This document shows, one piece after another, positions 54,201-62,737 of a stretch of 64,000 bases of DNA. The notes below the pieces were generated by a model. That model was not told the origin of the DNA. It worked only from the letters and a program-made list of their open reading frames with translations, and did no database searches. Source of the DNA: JADCCX01 sp051649305 (GTDB lineage: Bacteria > Pseudomonadota > Alphaproteobacteria > Rhizobiales > Beijerinckiaceae); assembly GCA_051649305.1 (NCBI GenBank), contig JBOFGV010000048.1, positions 30,100-94,099 of the forward strand, written 5' to 3'. How positions within the stretch are numbered: the first letter of the stretch is position 1; each line of letters starts with the position of its first letter. A program made the translations under genes and the position numbers.

Positions 54201-57200
54201 CATATTTTGCATCAAGGTAAGGATTCGCAGCGAGAGAGAACGGCTCCTTAAAGTAATTGTCAGCGATCAGCGGACTATCCCAGATCTGTTGCCGGGAAAT
54301 AAAGCCGGAAGCCAGATCTCCAAGGAACCCCTCAGCGCCCACTCCGGCAATCGGCACCTCATCCAATGATCCAAGAAGCATACCCAGCGCTTGAGGATCA
54401 TCACCCAACTCGGCAAATGCCAACTGGCGCATGGTGTCCCCATCGAGATTGCTTTGCAAACTCGTCTGGATCGAGGCGCGCGCACGATCGACGAGATCGC
54501 TGGTCTGCTGAAAACTAGTCTTGAACTGCGACTGTTGTCCAGATGTTGGTGACGGCTGGGCCTTCAGAGCTTCCGTAGTGACAATACTATCCAGACTTGG
54601 CCGATCAATTGTACCCACAAGAAAGTCACTATAGCCGACCTTGCCAAGTGCTACCGTCAGCGGAACCTTGTCCACAATGCTCTGCTGAAGAAGTTTATAG
54701 CTCTGTGAGTTCGCACCCAGAGAGGTCTGGGCTTTAGCAAGAGCGTCCTGCAAGTTCATTCCACCCTTCATGTCGGTGGCGATCTGCGCGCGGGCCGTGT
54801 CTGCATCACCAATCGCGCGGTCTATCAGGAGCTTGTTTGTTCTGTCCCAGCCACCCTGCCTTGCAGTGAACATTGGCCCGAAATCGCTACGATTCTGCAG
54901 GATGCCTGGTCCGATGTCGCGCTCGAATAGCTTAAGAGCTCCCGGAACCCCGGAAAGCCCCCGACGGCCAATATCCATCGCCTGTTCGACGCTAACACCA
55001 CCCTGGCGGAGAGCGTTCACGCTCGCTTCGACGGCCGCGTCGACGTCAGCCTGATACTGTCGCGGGCTATACGTTCCTGACTGGATGAAGCTTTCGCCCG
55101 GTGCCGGCGGATTCCAGGATCCGTTGGGCGGATAGATCTTCTTGCCGTATTCATCGACGAGCGTCAAACCATCTCGGCCGATAGCATCAATGAACTTTCC
55201 TTGGCTGTCGTAAACCAGCCTGACATCATTTGGGTAAGAATAGATGACTTCGCCCGGTATCAACATAGGCTGCGCAGCGGGCGTCATCAACGGAAGATCA
55301 CCACCGACAGTCGTTGGCGGTTTAATGCCAAGCGGGCCGCCAATAAGCGTCCTACCTGCGCCGTCCTTAAGTTCTTGACCATTCCGACCGATTGCTTTTA
55401 CAAAATTTCCGTTCAGATCGTAGATCAGACTTATACCACTGGCATATGGAACGATCTGCTCATTCTGCCCCGCAAGCCGAGCGATAGCGCCGACCGGCCC
55501 ATTCTGTGACGGGCTGGTTGGGGGCTGGTTTGGAGTCAGCCCTCCGCCTGAGTTTCCGGTGCCGCCCGGCGGGTTCTGGCTGACAAAGTTCACCTGGCCC
55601 TGATCTATGACCGACTGATTGTTCAGTGTGCCGTCTGGATTGACCGATATGCTGAAACGACGCCCGGAAGCGTCAGTCGCCTCAATGAATGATTGCCCCC
55701 CCACACGGACTGAGCGAGGCGAAGTCGCTCCGAATATACCGGCGGACTGAAGCTGATCCAGCATAGCATTCTGGATAGCGGTTAGAGGGCTTGTCGTTAC
55801 AGTAGGTACGATCGGCGTGCCAGTAGAACCCGGATTCGTTCCAGTGTTTCCACCAACACCGGTACTGAGCTGTGACGGTTGCGGCGCGAGAGAAATGACC
55901 GCGCCCTGTGTCGAAGGATAGACGACAACGCCGTCAGGCGTAACGCCGAGTGCAATCTCACCGACAGGAGTTTGCAACTTCACGCCGTTCGACATGCGCT
56001 CGAGAACTGCATCACCTATTCTGACAACAGTGCCGACCGGTTGCTGCGACACCGCATCCACTGTTTGGTTAAGCCGGGTTGTGAGGGCAGCTTGACCCAA
56101 CCCCTGCAACGCCGCTCCGCCGAAGCTCAGCGTAAGAATGGCCGCTGTTTCTTCAGCAGATGGCGGGCGTCCCAATGTAAACGCACTGCCAGCCCAGTTG
56201 ATTGTCGATCCACTCACGCCTTGGAATATAAACGTCTGCAGGGGCGTGCCTAAATTAATGCCCCCAAGGCCGCCGGTAAGAAAGTTTATCGGCGCCGAAA
56301 CAGCCAAAGGCGGTTGACTTAATGAAATCAGTGTCGGGTCAATACCAAGTACATTACCCCCTACGATTGAATAAACTGGACGCGTGATGGCGTCGAGAGC
56401 AACTGCCGTGGCTCCGCCAGCGAAAAATCCACCAATCCCGCCAGTCAGTGAGCCAACGCCACCCGCAGCAATACCGATAACAAGGCCACGCGACAACTCC
56501 AGAGGCGCAAGAACTGTCGCTGTTGCATCTGACTTCACTTCGTTAAACCGTGTCGCAGCCGCCTCCGCGTTATTTACGACCAACTGCAATTGCGATCGAA
56601 CCTCATTGTAAGCAGTTGTTATCTTTGCAGCATCTCCAGAATTTAGAGCTTGGGCAAGGTTATTTCTTGCCAATACGAGATTATTCCATGAATTGCTATA
56701 TGTTGATATTGTTGTATTCAAACTTGCGCGCGGGTCTGGGCCAAACAGTAAATTATTTGCGCCAGTACCGATTGCAAAACCTAGCGAAGGATCGTTGGTT
56801 TCTTTGTTAATGAGATTTAGGAAACGCAGAGTTTCATTTATGGCACTGTCTAGAGATCCCAAAGACACTCCTTGACTTTGCAATTGTGGACTCAAATCCA
56901 CATACAAAGTATTCAACGGCCTATTGGGTGCCACGTAGCCACGATTGAGCTCGGTGGTGACATTGACGATATTTCCAGACGCGTCGCGCACGGGGGTGAT
57001 AAGCAGGCGCCCGTCTGGTGACGTGTATGGGCGAGGGAGGCTCGGGTCTGGTGCAGCGGAGGAAACGGACTCCGCAGGAGCCGCCACCATGTCCAGACGC
57101 GCAACATCGCCTGCAATCTGGCTGGCAATCGACCTTCCGGGCTGGCTTTGGAGTGTGTCAGCAACAGATGTATATCGGCTCAACAAATCCATCTTCGACC

Positions 57201-57753
57201 AGTTGGAATTTGGATCCGCGTTTGCAATTACGTTCGCAGCATAGGCTGTATACGCCCTGCCAAGAGCGCGGGAATCGGCATTTGGGCTCACAAGGTAAGC
57301 AAGGTTTTCCATCCGCATACCGATCGCGCGGTTGCTGATCGCTTGGCGTCTTGAGGCTCCACTTGGATCATATTGCCCTGCAGCATTCACCGTCGCAGCC
57401 TGATTGATCCAGCGCTCGACATCTGCGCCGTTAGGTGAAGACAATACGCCTCGATTGACCTCTTCCTGCAGAGTTGACTGAATTGCCGCCTTGAGGAAAG
57501 GCCGCGCTGATGGATGGATAGAGTTGAACCAAGTCGTCTTTGAGATAATGTTATTTACGAAATTTACTTGCTGATCTGTACTAAGGCGCGGAAAATCAGA
57601 TTGGCTGGGCACGCCACCAGCTACCAGGGTAGGGCTGGGCGGCGGCGTGGTGGTGGACGTTACGCCGACTTCCGTCAAAACATCCGTGAATAAACTTACA
57701 GGCGTTGTGCTGACATTGTTAATGGGGAGGGTGCTGTTAATTGGCCCAGTCAT
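48217..57753 (-). CDS. Giant (about 3,178-residue) protein with tandem repeats and C-terminal bulb-type lectin domain
   Basis: Start ATG 57753 is preferred because CAGG precedes it; an ATG three codons earlier is in frame. There is no Sec signal; the first 55 residues are rich in T, S, P and N. A glycine-zipper hydrophobic segment lies near 423-458 (GVGSLTGGIGGFFAGG) and further hydrophobic stretches near 1968-2085 and 2141-2175. Two YD/IGR-type repeats fall at about 764-863. An NPDVAAY motif appears near 2590, then 2.3 copies of a 134-residue repeat (2667-2979), a proline-rich linker and a lectin domain (3056-3170) with three QxDGNxVVY mannose-binding motifs. It is likely secreted and carbohydrate-binding, and may be a type III cargo or adhesin; the route is inference. 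Confidence 0.85.
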   Translation of the reverse strand: MTGPINSTLPINNVSTTPVSLFTDVLTEVGVTSTTTPPPSPTLVAGGVPSQSDFPRLSTDQQVNFVNNIISKTTWFNSIHPSARPFLKAAIQSTLQEEVNRGVLSSPNGADVERWINQAATVNAAGQYDPSGASRRQAISNRAIGMRMENLAYLVSPNADSRALGRAYTAYAANVIANADPNSNWSKMDLLSRYTSVADTLQSQPGRSIASQIAGDVARLDMVAAPAESVSSAAPDPSLPRPYTSPDGRLLITPVRDASGNIVNVTTELNRGYVAPNRPLNTLYVDLSPQLQSQGVSLGSLDSAINETLRFLNLINKETNDPSLGFAIGTGANNLLFGPDPRASLNTTISTYSNSWNNLVLARNNLAQALNSGDAAKITTAYNEVRSQLQLVVNNAEAAATRFNEVKSDATATVLAPLELSRGLVIGIAAGGVGSLTGGIGGFFAGGATAVALDAITRPVYSIVGGNVLGIDPTLISLSQPPLAVSAPINFLTGGLGGINLGTPLQTFIFQGVSGSTINWAGSAFTLGRPPSAEETAAILTLSFGGAALQGLGQAALTTRLNQTVDAVSQQPVGTVVRIGDAVLERMSNGVKLQTPVGEIALGVTPDGVVVYPSTQGAVISLAPQPSQLSTGVGGNTGTNPGSTGTPIVPTVTTSPLTAIQNAMLDQLQSAGIFGATSPRSVRVGGQSFIEATDASGRRFSISVNPDGTLNNQSVIDQGQVNFVSQNPPGGTGNSGGGLTPNQPPTSPSQNGPVGAIARLAGQNEQIVPYASGISLIYDLNGNFVKAIGRNGQELKDGAGRTLIGGPLGIKPPTTVGGDLPLMTPAAQPMLIPGEVIYSYPNDVRLVYDSQGKFIDAIGRDGLTLVDEYGKKIYPPNGSWNPPAPGESFIQSGTYSPRQYQADVDAAVEASVNALRQGGVSVEQAMDIGRRGLSGVPGALKLFERDIGPGILQNRSDFGPMFTARQGGWDRTNKLLIDRAIGDADTARAQIATDMKGGMNLQDALAKAQTSLGANSQSYKLLQQSIVDKVPLTVALGKVGYSDFLVGTIDRPSLDSIVTTEALKAQPSPTSGQQSQFKTSFQQTSDLVDRARASIQTSLQSNLDGDTMRQLAFAELGDDPQALGMLLGSLDEVPIAGVGAEGFLGDLASGFISRQQIWDSPLIADNYFKEPFSLAANPYLDAKYVPETEFRLGAGVKITPGFSVTLTNPATGQPLTNPWTGGELSLGTSYQAASIAVLPVGNRILGSLWANRFNILNSSDPLAAAGTQLAKSTGLSVRTDVLGTDPQLIRNTKVPNFLGYGDADILSFKNSDFKKALDAWANNPIARSATVDAGGGGFVFRSNQATRSSNGTVDVRGVLQVDVTKLADPLSSAGTNPRLTSGSGQLDFFGQPIDTSKPYYVLNTAMSTKPLQETYMGVDAPAALQDLMPGVPRLSGGLELRSEPNSKTKTEIPAGAILPAWFVESLNNRMKQLPMTISASGAVAPGASQLPGGQMNIVDARNAIAAVASAPGSDLKYKIGTDTPFFPLTQRSSGVPGTAMTAEDANRFDFRISEELRLQATLTGNMELRDLFPKDFPSVYDTLVPQDINTSKTRTRVGVTARVLPEGEINLGVATIRFFSAKPEAIAQVLKAGNTPAPLVASNELTTFSVDVGGMVYEGEIPKWLSIYMERASPAGVAPTGASNGAAITLPVGGVDALKTFIRDKIATLPAGSPLRQQLEVFQRDVLPKLKDGSRLTGDQLDKLDVLLVNVATGGLGKSPPAPGPNPPITTNTDSNPSIFAPYPGDVSTTGVFPSGTVLGALPKGLVRDADGKITISREFYFPTAPNGNLSSTQINQLLLEGQNGVGTSNLNPNRPISFAELRAFDRSTGYTTTAPGGPLSDAQIRTTFPELFVRTSAFASGTPTAIFADALRNGASQSDAYHLYRLAVAANSSGAPQTTATPPATSTEAPSPVTEERVRFSHNAENVTMGRAMSSLGGLLSQAGRQRGDNTLVAAGVIMSGAGDLIVGLNDGIAGSAQDAGLRFAGSLANFLGSTGNNQALDIAGSVISGVPVLRDLFTNSGSFNNLVRDSAGNITSGINDGSAAVASLVGGLLTQITNIPQFSQLGGLSSSVLQIMGNRVPGGATGLWGQAAMQVLDLVGVKIPAPARSLMNGVIAAFSGPWAIAAFVGGFLMNVFSAGTFTTERVLRSGIDADGNGKFFDTALVASTFNRSIFAEIKQGKARINYDVTDIDPELLKHVDVSVTPILTQGAEIVRRYRTVGKGIPSITYLLNGKTGQFLDVNGRKTNPFETADGNDYWNPPERAVYFKTQDGTFKIAGDVTPATGWKDVAVGRIEGAPSDQYTVSISASYDAINSSIRTDRDWIGSDSFVVSAARAQEIMAAIGGGSARLGSSKPLISTGGLFAAGTDLGNSLRNLDVKFIGANKANIFHYFVDFNGDFKPDEVSTVVDIKKNYHKNIGFTTVDFRGNDRREMFSISANSEQEALNIAGVTKQLWEWLASNLDVLQKSSDLQFLIGDQPIADVRNGAAPNITTERLYQLASSKGLIPAMQALAASEIQMITEMANGEIKPDTFAKIIALNTQLKMGFNTDSYLNANPDVAAYSNGLSILGTMHYALHGNRERRTVDGRNVPPLVDLGLSSTRGLDADGNSSTQLSRNGVLERVVRTDTGTTDAWSSVTTNYAQGGATIASQRVLNDDGVIYDYGYSNGTLTSSVGMDVEDKHNWKSVSAQVDEAGRATSQTGVFDDGKTWVNTYSAPGVFQRQVVSDAAGKVVSAFGVDADGNRYVETYTNGVLDKKTITDTGVAESWQTRTVSYGLDGRTIIGMTSINDDRTVYDHGYTAGAMAWITATDPDNTQDWTNWVAEVDASGRNLSQTGVADNGNRWSVRYSSPGVLEEQVMVNSDNKMVGRIAVDADGNTFNEKFENGIRKSSTYTDTGASDLWETFTYDYSANGQTVVAKYGRNDNGETFAYRYVEGVAVPLNIEVPAITTPETTPIGQATSAITPNVPTAPLEAPVVIPDAPKAPPPIVVQEPTTPISVQLAAQAGYTHLGDRVTSAGIGTNQYIQSANEKFFAVFQADGNFVVYRGTPTSNQGAIWASGTNKKANGGSVQMQSDGNLVVYRPDGKARWSSATHTSGVNRPMTLVMQNDGNLVVYDSRGGAALWSSVGGRNGRPGL
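48816..49752 (-). repeat. Tandem 402-bp (134-codon) repeats in the giant gene
   Basis: Repeat units begin at 49752, 49350 and 48948, exactly 402 bases apart, each starting with TDTG and an acidic-W stretch (TDAWSS, AESWQT, SDLWET). The first two units are both 134 residues and align throughout without gaps (for example SQTGVFDDG / SQTGVADNG and FGVDADGNRY / IAVDADGNTF); the third stops after about 44 residues. Each unit itself looks like three diverged 44-residue sub-repeats, suggesting a beta-rich rod. Confidence 0.85.
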
Positions 57754-58349
57754 TTTCGACATCCTGATTATTTGGCGGTGAAGTGCTTGGTCGGGTTAAG
57801 CGTCGCAAAAGCTCCCTGGAGCGCTTGCTCCCAGAAACTTTATAGCTGTTACGGTGAGAAAGGAGCTTGACGTGCAGCCGTGCATCAGACTTGTCCGGCG
57901 CGATGCATCGCGAGCTTCTGAGTTATCCGATACCGGCGCGCTCTTGGCGCGTCCATTGCGGACCATTAGTATTGCTGGAGTGGCGAGGCATGCTGTGCCT
58001 GTCAACGGCACGTTGCTCTTTAAAAACAGAGAACACATAACGCTAACCTTTAACGTGCCCGAACAGTTAACGTTCCTACCGCTTTTTGCCCCTGCGGTTG
58101 GCCTGTTCCTAGATCGGAAACGCCACGAGAAAGACTGCCACATCTTTTCAATCGTGAGACTATTGCTATCACCACCGATGTCAAAGAGTAAAGTGTTTGT
58201 TAAGAAAAAACTTTGCCGACTTTGGATAAATTGCATTGCAAAGCGCACACTGTCAAAAGCGCTGATTGGTCGCTTCACTTTATGCCCTTCAAGAGTGCTG
58301 TGCAGCATTGATCATATCCCTCGTTTGAAACGGTTTCTGTCCCTTCGGC
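57754..58349. other. Upstream region of the giant gene, no gene supported
   Basis: About 590 bases between the giant gene and pyruvate kinase. Long frames exist on both strands (plus from GTG 57854, minus from 58308), overlapping each other and lacking motifs; the plus frame runs antisense into the pyruvate kinase gene. I do not call either. The region should hold the giant gene's promoter. Confidence 0.45.
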
Positions 58350-59801
58350 CTACGTCCCGGCATGAGCGACCCGCACGACATTCGTTGCGCCCGGCGTGCC
58401 GAATGGCATGCCAGCCACCACCACAATGCGCTGGCCTGCGGTCGCGAACCCTTCTCGCAAAGCGAATTTTCCGGCCCTACCAGCCATGTCATCGATGTTA
58501 TCGGCATCCTTTGTAACGAGCGCATGGACGCCCCAGCTGAGCGAAAGGCGGCGGGCGACGACGCGATTGGGCGTCAGCGCAAGAACTGTGGCATCCGGTC
58601 TTTCCCGCGCGATGCGGAAGGCGGTTGCTCCCGATGCTGTCCAGGCCGCGATCACGCCGATGTCGAGCGTTGTCGCGATATCATGGGCAGCGCTGGCCAG
58701 TGCATCAGCGCCAGTCCGTTCCGGTGCCGCCCGCGATGCGTCTATGATGGCGCGGTAGAGATCATCTCCTTCGACCTCTTCGGCGATCCGGTTCATCATT
58801 TCGACAGCGTCGATCGGGAACTGCCCCGAAGCTGTTTCGGCGGACAGCATGATGGCATCCGCGCCTTCGAAGATCGCTGTCGCAACATCCGAAACCTCTG
58901 CCCGTGTGGGCACAGGAAGGGTAATCATGCTTTCAAGCATCTGAGTGGCAACAACCACGGGCTTGCCCATGCGGCGTGCGAGTCGCACTAACCGTTTCTG
59001 GGTGCCCGGCAATTTTTCGATAGGCATTTCAACGCCCAGATCTCCGCGCGCCACCATGATGGCATCCGCCGCCTCTATGATCTCTTCCATGCGCTGTACG
59101 GCTTGCGGTTTCTCAATCTTGGCGAGGATCGCGGCGCGCCCGCGCGCGATTTTGCGCACTTCAGCAATATCATCGGGCCGTTGCACGAACGAAAGCGCGA
59201 TCCAGTCAACGCCGGTTTCAGCCGCAAGTTCAGCATCGCCCCGGTCTTTTTCAGTCAAGGCCGAAACGGCAATGGCCGTATCGGGCAAACTGACCCCTTT
59301 GCGTGATGACAGCTTTCCGCCCACCTCGACCCGGGTCACCGCCCTTCCGGGTGCAACCTCCTCTGCGATGAGCCGCAGGTTGCCGTCATCCAAGATGAGG
59401 ACATGACCCGGCTCAAGGGCTGACAGGATTTCAGGATGGGGGAGATGCACGCGCGAGGCGTCTCCAGGGGCGGGATCATTATCCAGAATGAAGTGCTGGC
59501 CCTTCTCCAGGATAATCCGCCCATCGCCACCAAAAGCGCCAACGCGCAGCTTTGGTCCTTGCAGGTCAACGAGGATGCAGACCGGCCGCTTGAATTGTTC
59601 TTCGAGCGTGCGGAGCATGGCCACAGTTTCAGGCAACCGGGTGCGGGGTAGATGGCTCATGTTCAGACGGAAAACATCGACGCCTGCTGCAAACAGCTTG
59701 GCTGCCATCTCCGCTGTCGAGGTTGCTGGACCAAGCGTTGCCACGATCTTGACGCGCCGCTTGCGGCGCATCGATGGATTGCCAGGGGAGAGGTCAGACA
59801 T
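58350..59801 (-). CDS. Pyruvate kinase
   Basis: A 483-residue enzyme from ATG 59801, which overlaps the ABC ATPase stop by one base (TGATG). Family landmarks are VKIVATLGPATSTAEMAAKL, VFRLNMSH (substrate region), LAKIEKPQAVQRMEEIIEA (catalytic lysine/metal site), MVARGDLGVEMPIEKLPGTQ and ATQMLESMITLPVPTRAEVS. It converts phosphoenolpyruvate and ADP to pyruvate and ATP. It is full length and likely active. Its place as the last gene of a transporter operon is unusual and suggests a pathway-dedicated paralogue. Confidence 0.95.
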   Translation of the reverse strand: MSDLSPGNPSMRRKRRVKIVATLGPATSTAEMAAKLFAAGVDVFRLNMSHLPRTRLPETVAMLRTLEEQFKRPVCILVDLQGPKLRVGAFGGDGRIILEKGQHFILDNDPAPGDASRVHLPHPEILSALEPGHVLILDDGNLRLIAEEVAPGRAVTRVEVGGKLSSRKGVSLPDTAIAVSALTEKDRGDAELAAETGVDWIALSFVQRPDDIAEVRKIARGRAAILAKIEKPQAVQRMEEIIEAADAIMVARGDLGVEMPIEKLPGTQKRLVRLARRMGKPVVVATQMLESMITLPVPTRAEVSDVATAIFEGADAIMLSAETASGQFPIDAVEMMNRIAEEVEGDDLYRAIIDASRAAPERTGADALASAAHDIATTLDIGVIAAWTASGATAFRIARERPDATVLALTPNRVVARRLSLSWGVHALVTKDADNIDDMAGRAGKFALREGFATAGQRIVVVAGMPFGTPGATNVVRVAHAGT

Positions 59802-60886
59802 CACGCGTCCAGCCAAAGAATGCGTGACTGGTCGAGATGCACGGCGGCAGCAGCACCAACAGCCAGACCGTCATCGCCACCCTTGTGCGGAATATCAACG
59901 AGGCATTCAGTGCCATCGACATTGACACCGTAGCGAATGGTCGCGCCAAGGAATTCGCGATGACTGATAACGCCAGGCAGGCGTATCATACCAGCATCTG
60001 CGGTCAGCGCTGGTCCAGCAACGATGGCATTCTGGGGCCGGAACACAAGTCTGGAGCCGACCTTGGCAGGTGCTGCGACAAGCGACCCACCAGGCAACTG
60101 CACTTGGCCAGCATTGGCCACTGAAGAGCTGATGATATTGGCCGTACCGAGAAAGTTGGCGACGAAGAGATTGGCTGGCCTGTCATAGAGCTCCATCGGG
60201 CTGCCGACTTGCTGCACCGCGCCCTCGCTCATCACTGCGATACGATCGCAAACGGTGTTGGCTTCTTCCTGATCATGCGTGACGAAGATGGTGGTGAGCT
60301 TCAGCTCCTGCTGCAAATCGCGCAATTCCCGGCGTACCTGCACCCTCATCTTGGCATCAAGGTTGGAGAGAGGCTCATCAAGCAGCAGGACCTTTGGCCG
60401 AATGGCGATCGTGCGGGCAAGTGCCACACGCTGCTGCTGGCCGCCCGAAAGCTGGGATGGCTTGCGCTCCTTCAAATGCTTGAGATTGACCATGTCGAGT
60501 GCAGCATCGACCCGCGTTGCAATCTCATCTTTTGACAGCTTGCGTTCTTCCAGGCCAAAGGCCACGTTCTTCGCAACACTCATATGCGGCCAGAGCGCAT
60601 AGCTCTGGAACACCATGCCTACATCACGCTTCCAGGGAGGCAACACGGAAACATCCTGACCACCTACGAGCACGCGGCCTTTCTGACATATGTTGAAGCC
60701 CGCGATGAGCCTGAGCAACGTGGTCTTGCCGCAACCGGAAGGCCCGAGGAAGGCGAAGAATTCACCCGCCCGAATATCGAGATTCACATTCTTCAAGACA
60801 TGCGTGGACCCGAAGGACAGATCGACGCCTTCTACACGGATGTCGGCGGCCTCGATGGCGAGCGCTTTGGTTGCAGTATTGGCCAT
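59801..60886 (-). CDS. ABC transporter ATP-binding protein (iron/2-aminoethylphosphonate/polyamine type)
   Basis: A 361-residue ATPase with Walker A GPSGCGKTTLLRLIAG, signature LSGGQQQRVALARTIA, Walker B VLLLDEPLSNLD and a C-terminal TOBE domain, as in the FbpC/PotA class. It powers the fused permease encoded 42 bases upstream. The start, MANTATKALAI, lacks a strong ribosome-binding sequence but fits the family's length. It overlaps pyruvate kinase by one base. Confidence 0.95.
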   Translation of the reverse strand: MANTATKALAIEAADIRVEGVDLSFGSTHVLKNVNLDIRAGEFFAFLGPSGCGKTTLLRLIAGFNICQKGRVLVGGQDVSVLPPWKRDVGMVFQSYALWPHMSVAKNVAFGLEERKLSKDEIATRVDAALDMVNLKHLKERKPSQLSGGQQQRVALARTIAIRPKVLLLDEPLSNLDAKMRVQVRRELRDLQQELKLTTIFVTHDQEEANTVCDRIAVMSEGAVQQVGSPMELYDRPANLFVANFLGTANIISSSVANAGQVQLPGGSLVAAPAKVGSRLVFRPQNAIVAGPALTADAGMIRLPGVISHREFLGATIRYGVNVDGTECLVDIPHKGGDDGLAVGAAAAVHLDQSRILWLDA

Positions 60887-60928
60887 GGTAGTGGTGCTCC
60901 AGATCAGAAATGAACGAATGCCGCGTTA

Positions 60929-62662
60929 TCAGCTGCCGACTTTGGCGGCGCGATCACGCTCTACGATGCGGTTTGAGATGTAGGTTGATATGCCAACGAT
61001 CACGACGGCGATGATGCCAAGCGCAGCACCCGCCCCACGCCCTGCAGGCGATTGCATGAAGACATAGAGACCATAGGCAAGCGGCGCGTCCGAGCTGGTC
61101 TGTACCAGCATCAGCGTGGCCGACAGCTCAACTGCTGCAGTTGCAAAGCTCGTCACAAAGCCAGCCGCGATACCGCCCGTCATGAGAGGTACAACGATTC
61201 GGCGGATCGTTCGCATCTTGGTGGCACCAAGATTTTCAGCCGCTTCTTCCAGCGAAGCCGATACCTGCTGCAAGGCTGCTGTGCAGGCGCGCAATGCATA
61301 GGGCAAGCGCCGAACTGCAAGCGCAATCACGATAATGCCCCAGAAGGCGGCCAGTGACTGGCCATTGGGAAGAGTAACGCCGAAGTAGGCCCGGAGATAG
61401 CCGATACCGATAACAACACCCGGGACCGCCAATGCCGCTGATGCTGTGTAGTCCAGCCATTTCGCGCCTGGTGTCTTGGTACGAAGCACGAGATAGGCAA
61501 TAGCTGTTCCCAGCACAACATCGATCAGAGCTGCGATGCCAGCATAGATCAAGGTGTTGGTAATATATTGTGCACTTTCCGCGAACACACGGGTGTAATG
61601 GCTCAGTGTGTAACCGTCTGGCAGTGGTGCGAACGACCAGATCGTCGCGATGGACAACATGAACAGGCCAAAATGCGGTGCCAGTACCAGAAGCAGCACA
61701 AGCCCAATAGTTGTGTAGGCGATAAACGCGTCAAAGGTCGTCATGCTACGCTTGGACAGACCACCGCCACCTCGCTGGGTGGTGGCATAGTCCTTGCCAC
61801 GAATAGCGAGTGTCGACACATACATCGCGATCAACGAAACTACGATCAAAACCACAGAGATGACATAACCTGTTGGATCAGAGAGCCCAATCGATGTGAT
61901 GCGCAGGTAGGCCTGTGGCGCCAGCATGTCCTTGACATTCAACAGCAAAGGCGTTGCCAGATCATCAAAAACCTTGATGAAGACAAGGCTTGCGCCTGCA
62001 ACATAGCCCGGCATGGCCAGCGGAAAGACAATACGACGAAACAAGCGGAAACCCGAGCAGCCAAGGTTCTGTGCAGCCTCTTCCATCGCCCTGTCGATGT
62101 TGCGCAGAGCTGCAGAGAGATTGAGCAGGATGAAGGGGAAATAATGCACGGCCTGTACAAAGATCACGCCATTCAGTCCCTCCATAAAATCAATCTTGAA
62201 GCCAAAGAGATCGTCGAGCACGAGATTGATGCTGCCATTGCGCCCGAACAAAAGCTGCATGGCCACAGCACCCGCGAAGGGCGGCATGATGAGTGGAATG
62301 ACGCCCAAAGTCTGAACCGCCAGTGCGCCCTTGAAGTCAAATCGCGTTGTGAAATAGGCAAGGGGCAACGCCAAAATCGAAGCAACGACCACCGACATCC
62401 CTGCAACATAAAACGAGTTCCAGAACGATCGGCGGAACAGATCATTGGCAAAGAAGTCGTAGAAATTGATCAAGGTAAAGCCACCACCTCCTTTAGGCTG
62501 GAAAGCAACCCAAATCACCATTAGCACCGGGATAACAAGGAACATCATGAGGAATGTCGCAATGGCGGCGGCCACCAGCAATGGTCCGGGTTGTGCCAAG
62601 AGCCGGGTGACGGCATTGGGCGCCGAAGCAGAGGCTTGCGTCGTCAGGGCAGCGTCAGTCAT
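60929..62662 (-). CDS. ABC transporter permease, two fused BPD domains (iron/2-aminoethylphosphonate type)
   Basis: A 577-residue protein with about twelve membrane helices and two binding-protein-dependent transport domains. The two EAA loops are visible: EEAAQNLGCSGFRLFRRIVF in the first half and EEAAENLGATKMRTIRRIVV in the second. Fused permeases of this kind work with ferric iron-type or 2-aminoethylphosphonate-type binding proteins in the inner membrane. The gene lies 75 bases downstream of the binding-protein gene. Confidence 0.95.
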   Translation of the reverse strand: MTDAALTTQASASAPNAVTRLLAQPGPLLVAAAIATFLMMFLVIPVLMVIWVAFQPKGGGGFTLINFYDFFANDLFRRSFWNSFYVAGMSVVVASILALPLAYFTTRFDFKGALAVQTLGVIPLIMPPFAGAVAMQLLFGRNGSINLVLDDLFGFKIDFMEGLNGVIFVQAVHYFPFILLNLSAALRNIDRAMEEAAQNLGCSGFRLFRRIVFPLAMPGYVAGASLVFIKVFDDLATPLLLNVKDMLAPQAYLRITSIGLSDPTGYVISVVLIVVSLIAMYVSTLAIRGKDYATTQRGGGGLSKRSMTTFDAFIAYTTIGLVLLLVLAPHFGLFMLSIATIWSFAPLPDGYTLSHYTRVFAESAQYITNTLIYAGIAALIDVVLGTAIAYLVLRTKTPGAKWLDYTASAALAVPGVVIGIGYLRAYFGVTLPNGQSLAAFWGIIVIALAVRRLPYALRACTAALQQVSASLEEAAENLGATKMRTIRRIVVPLMTGGIAAGFVTSFATAAVELSATLMLVQTSSDAPLAYGLYVFMQSPAGRGAGAALGIIAVVIVGISTYISNRIVERDRAAKVGS

Positions 62663-62737
62663 GGGATCATCCTGCGGAGAAAAAACGATGGGGGTTTAAA
62701 GCGGGCCAAGACGCGCGCGCCTGGCCCGTGCAATGGA

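Noticed and set aside
57854..58516. 220-codon plus-strand frame upstream of the giant gene
   Set aside because: No motif, starts with GTG, overlaps another long minus-strand frame, and its last third is antisense to pyruvate kinase; codon choice does not look like the neighbours.
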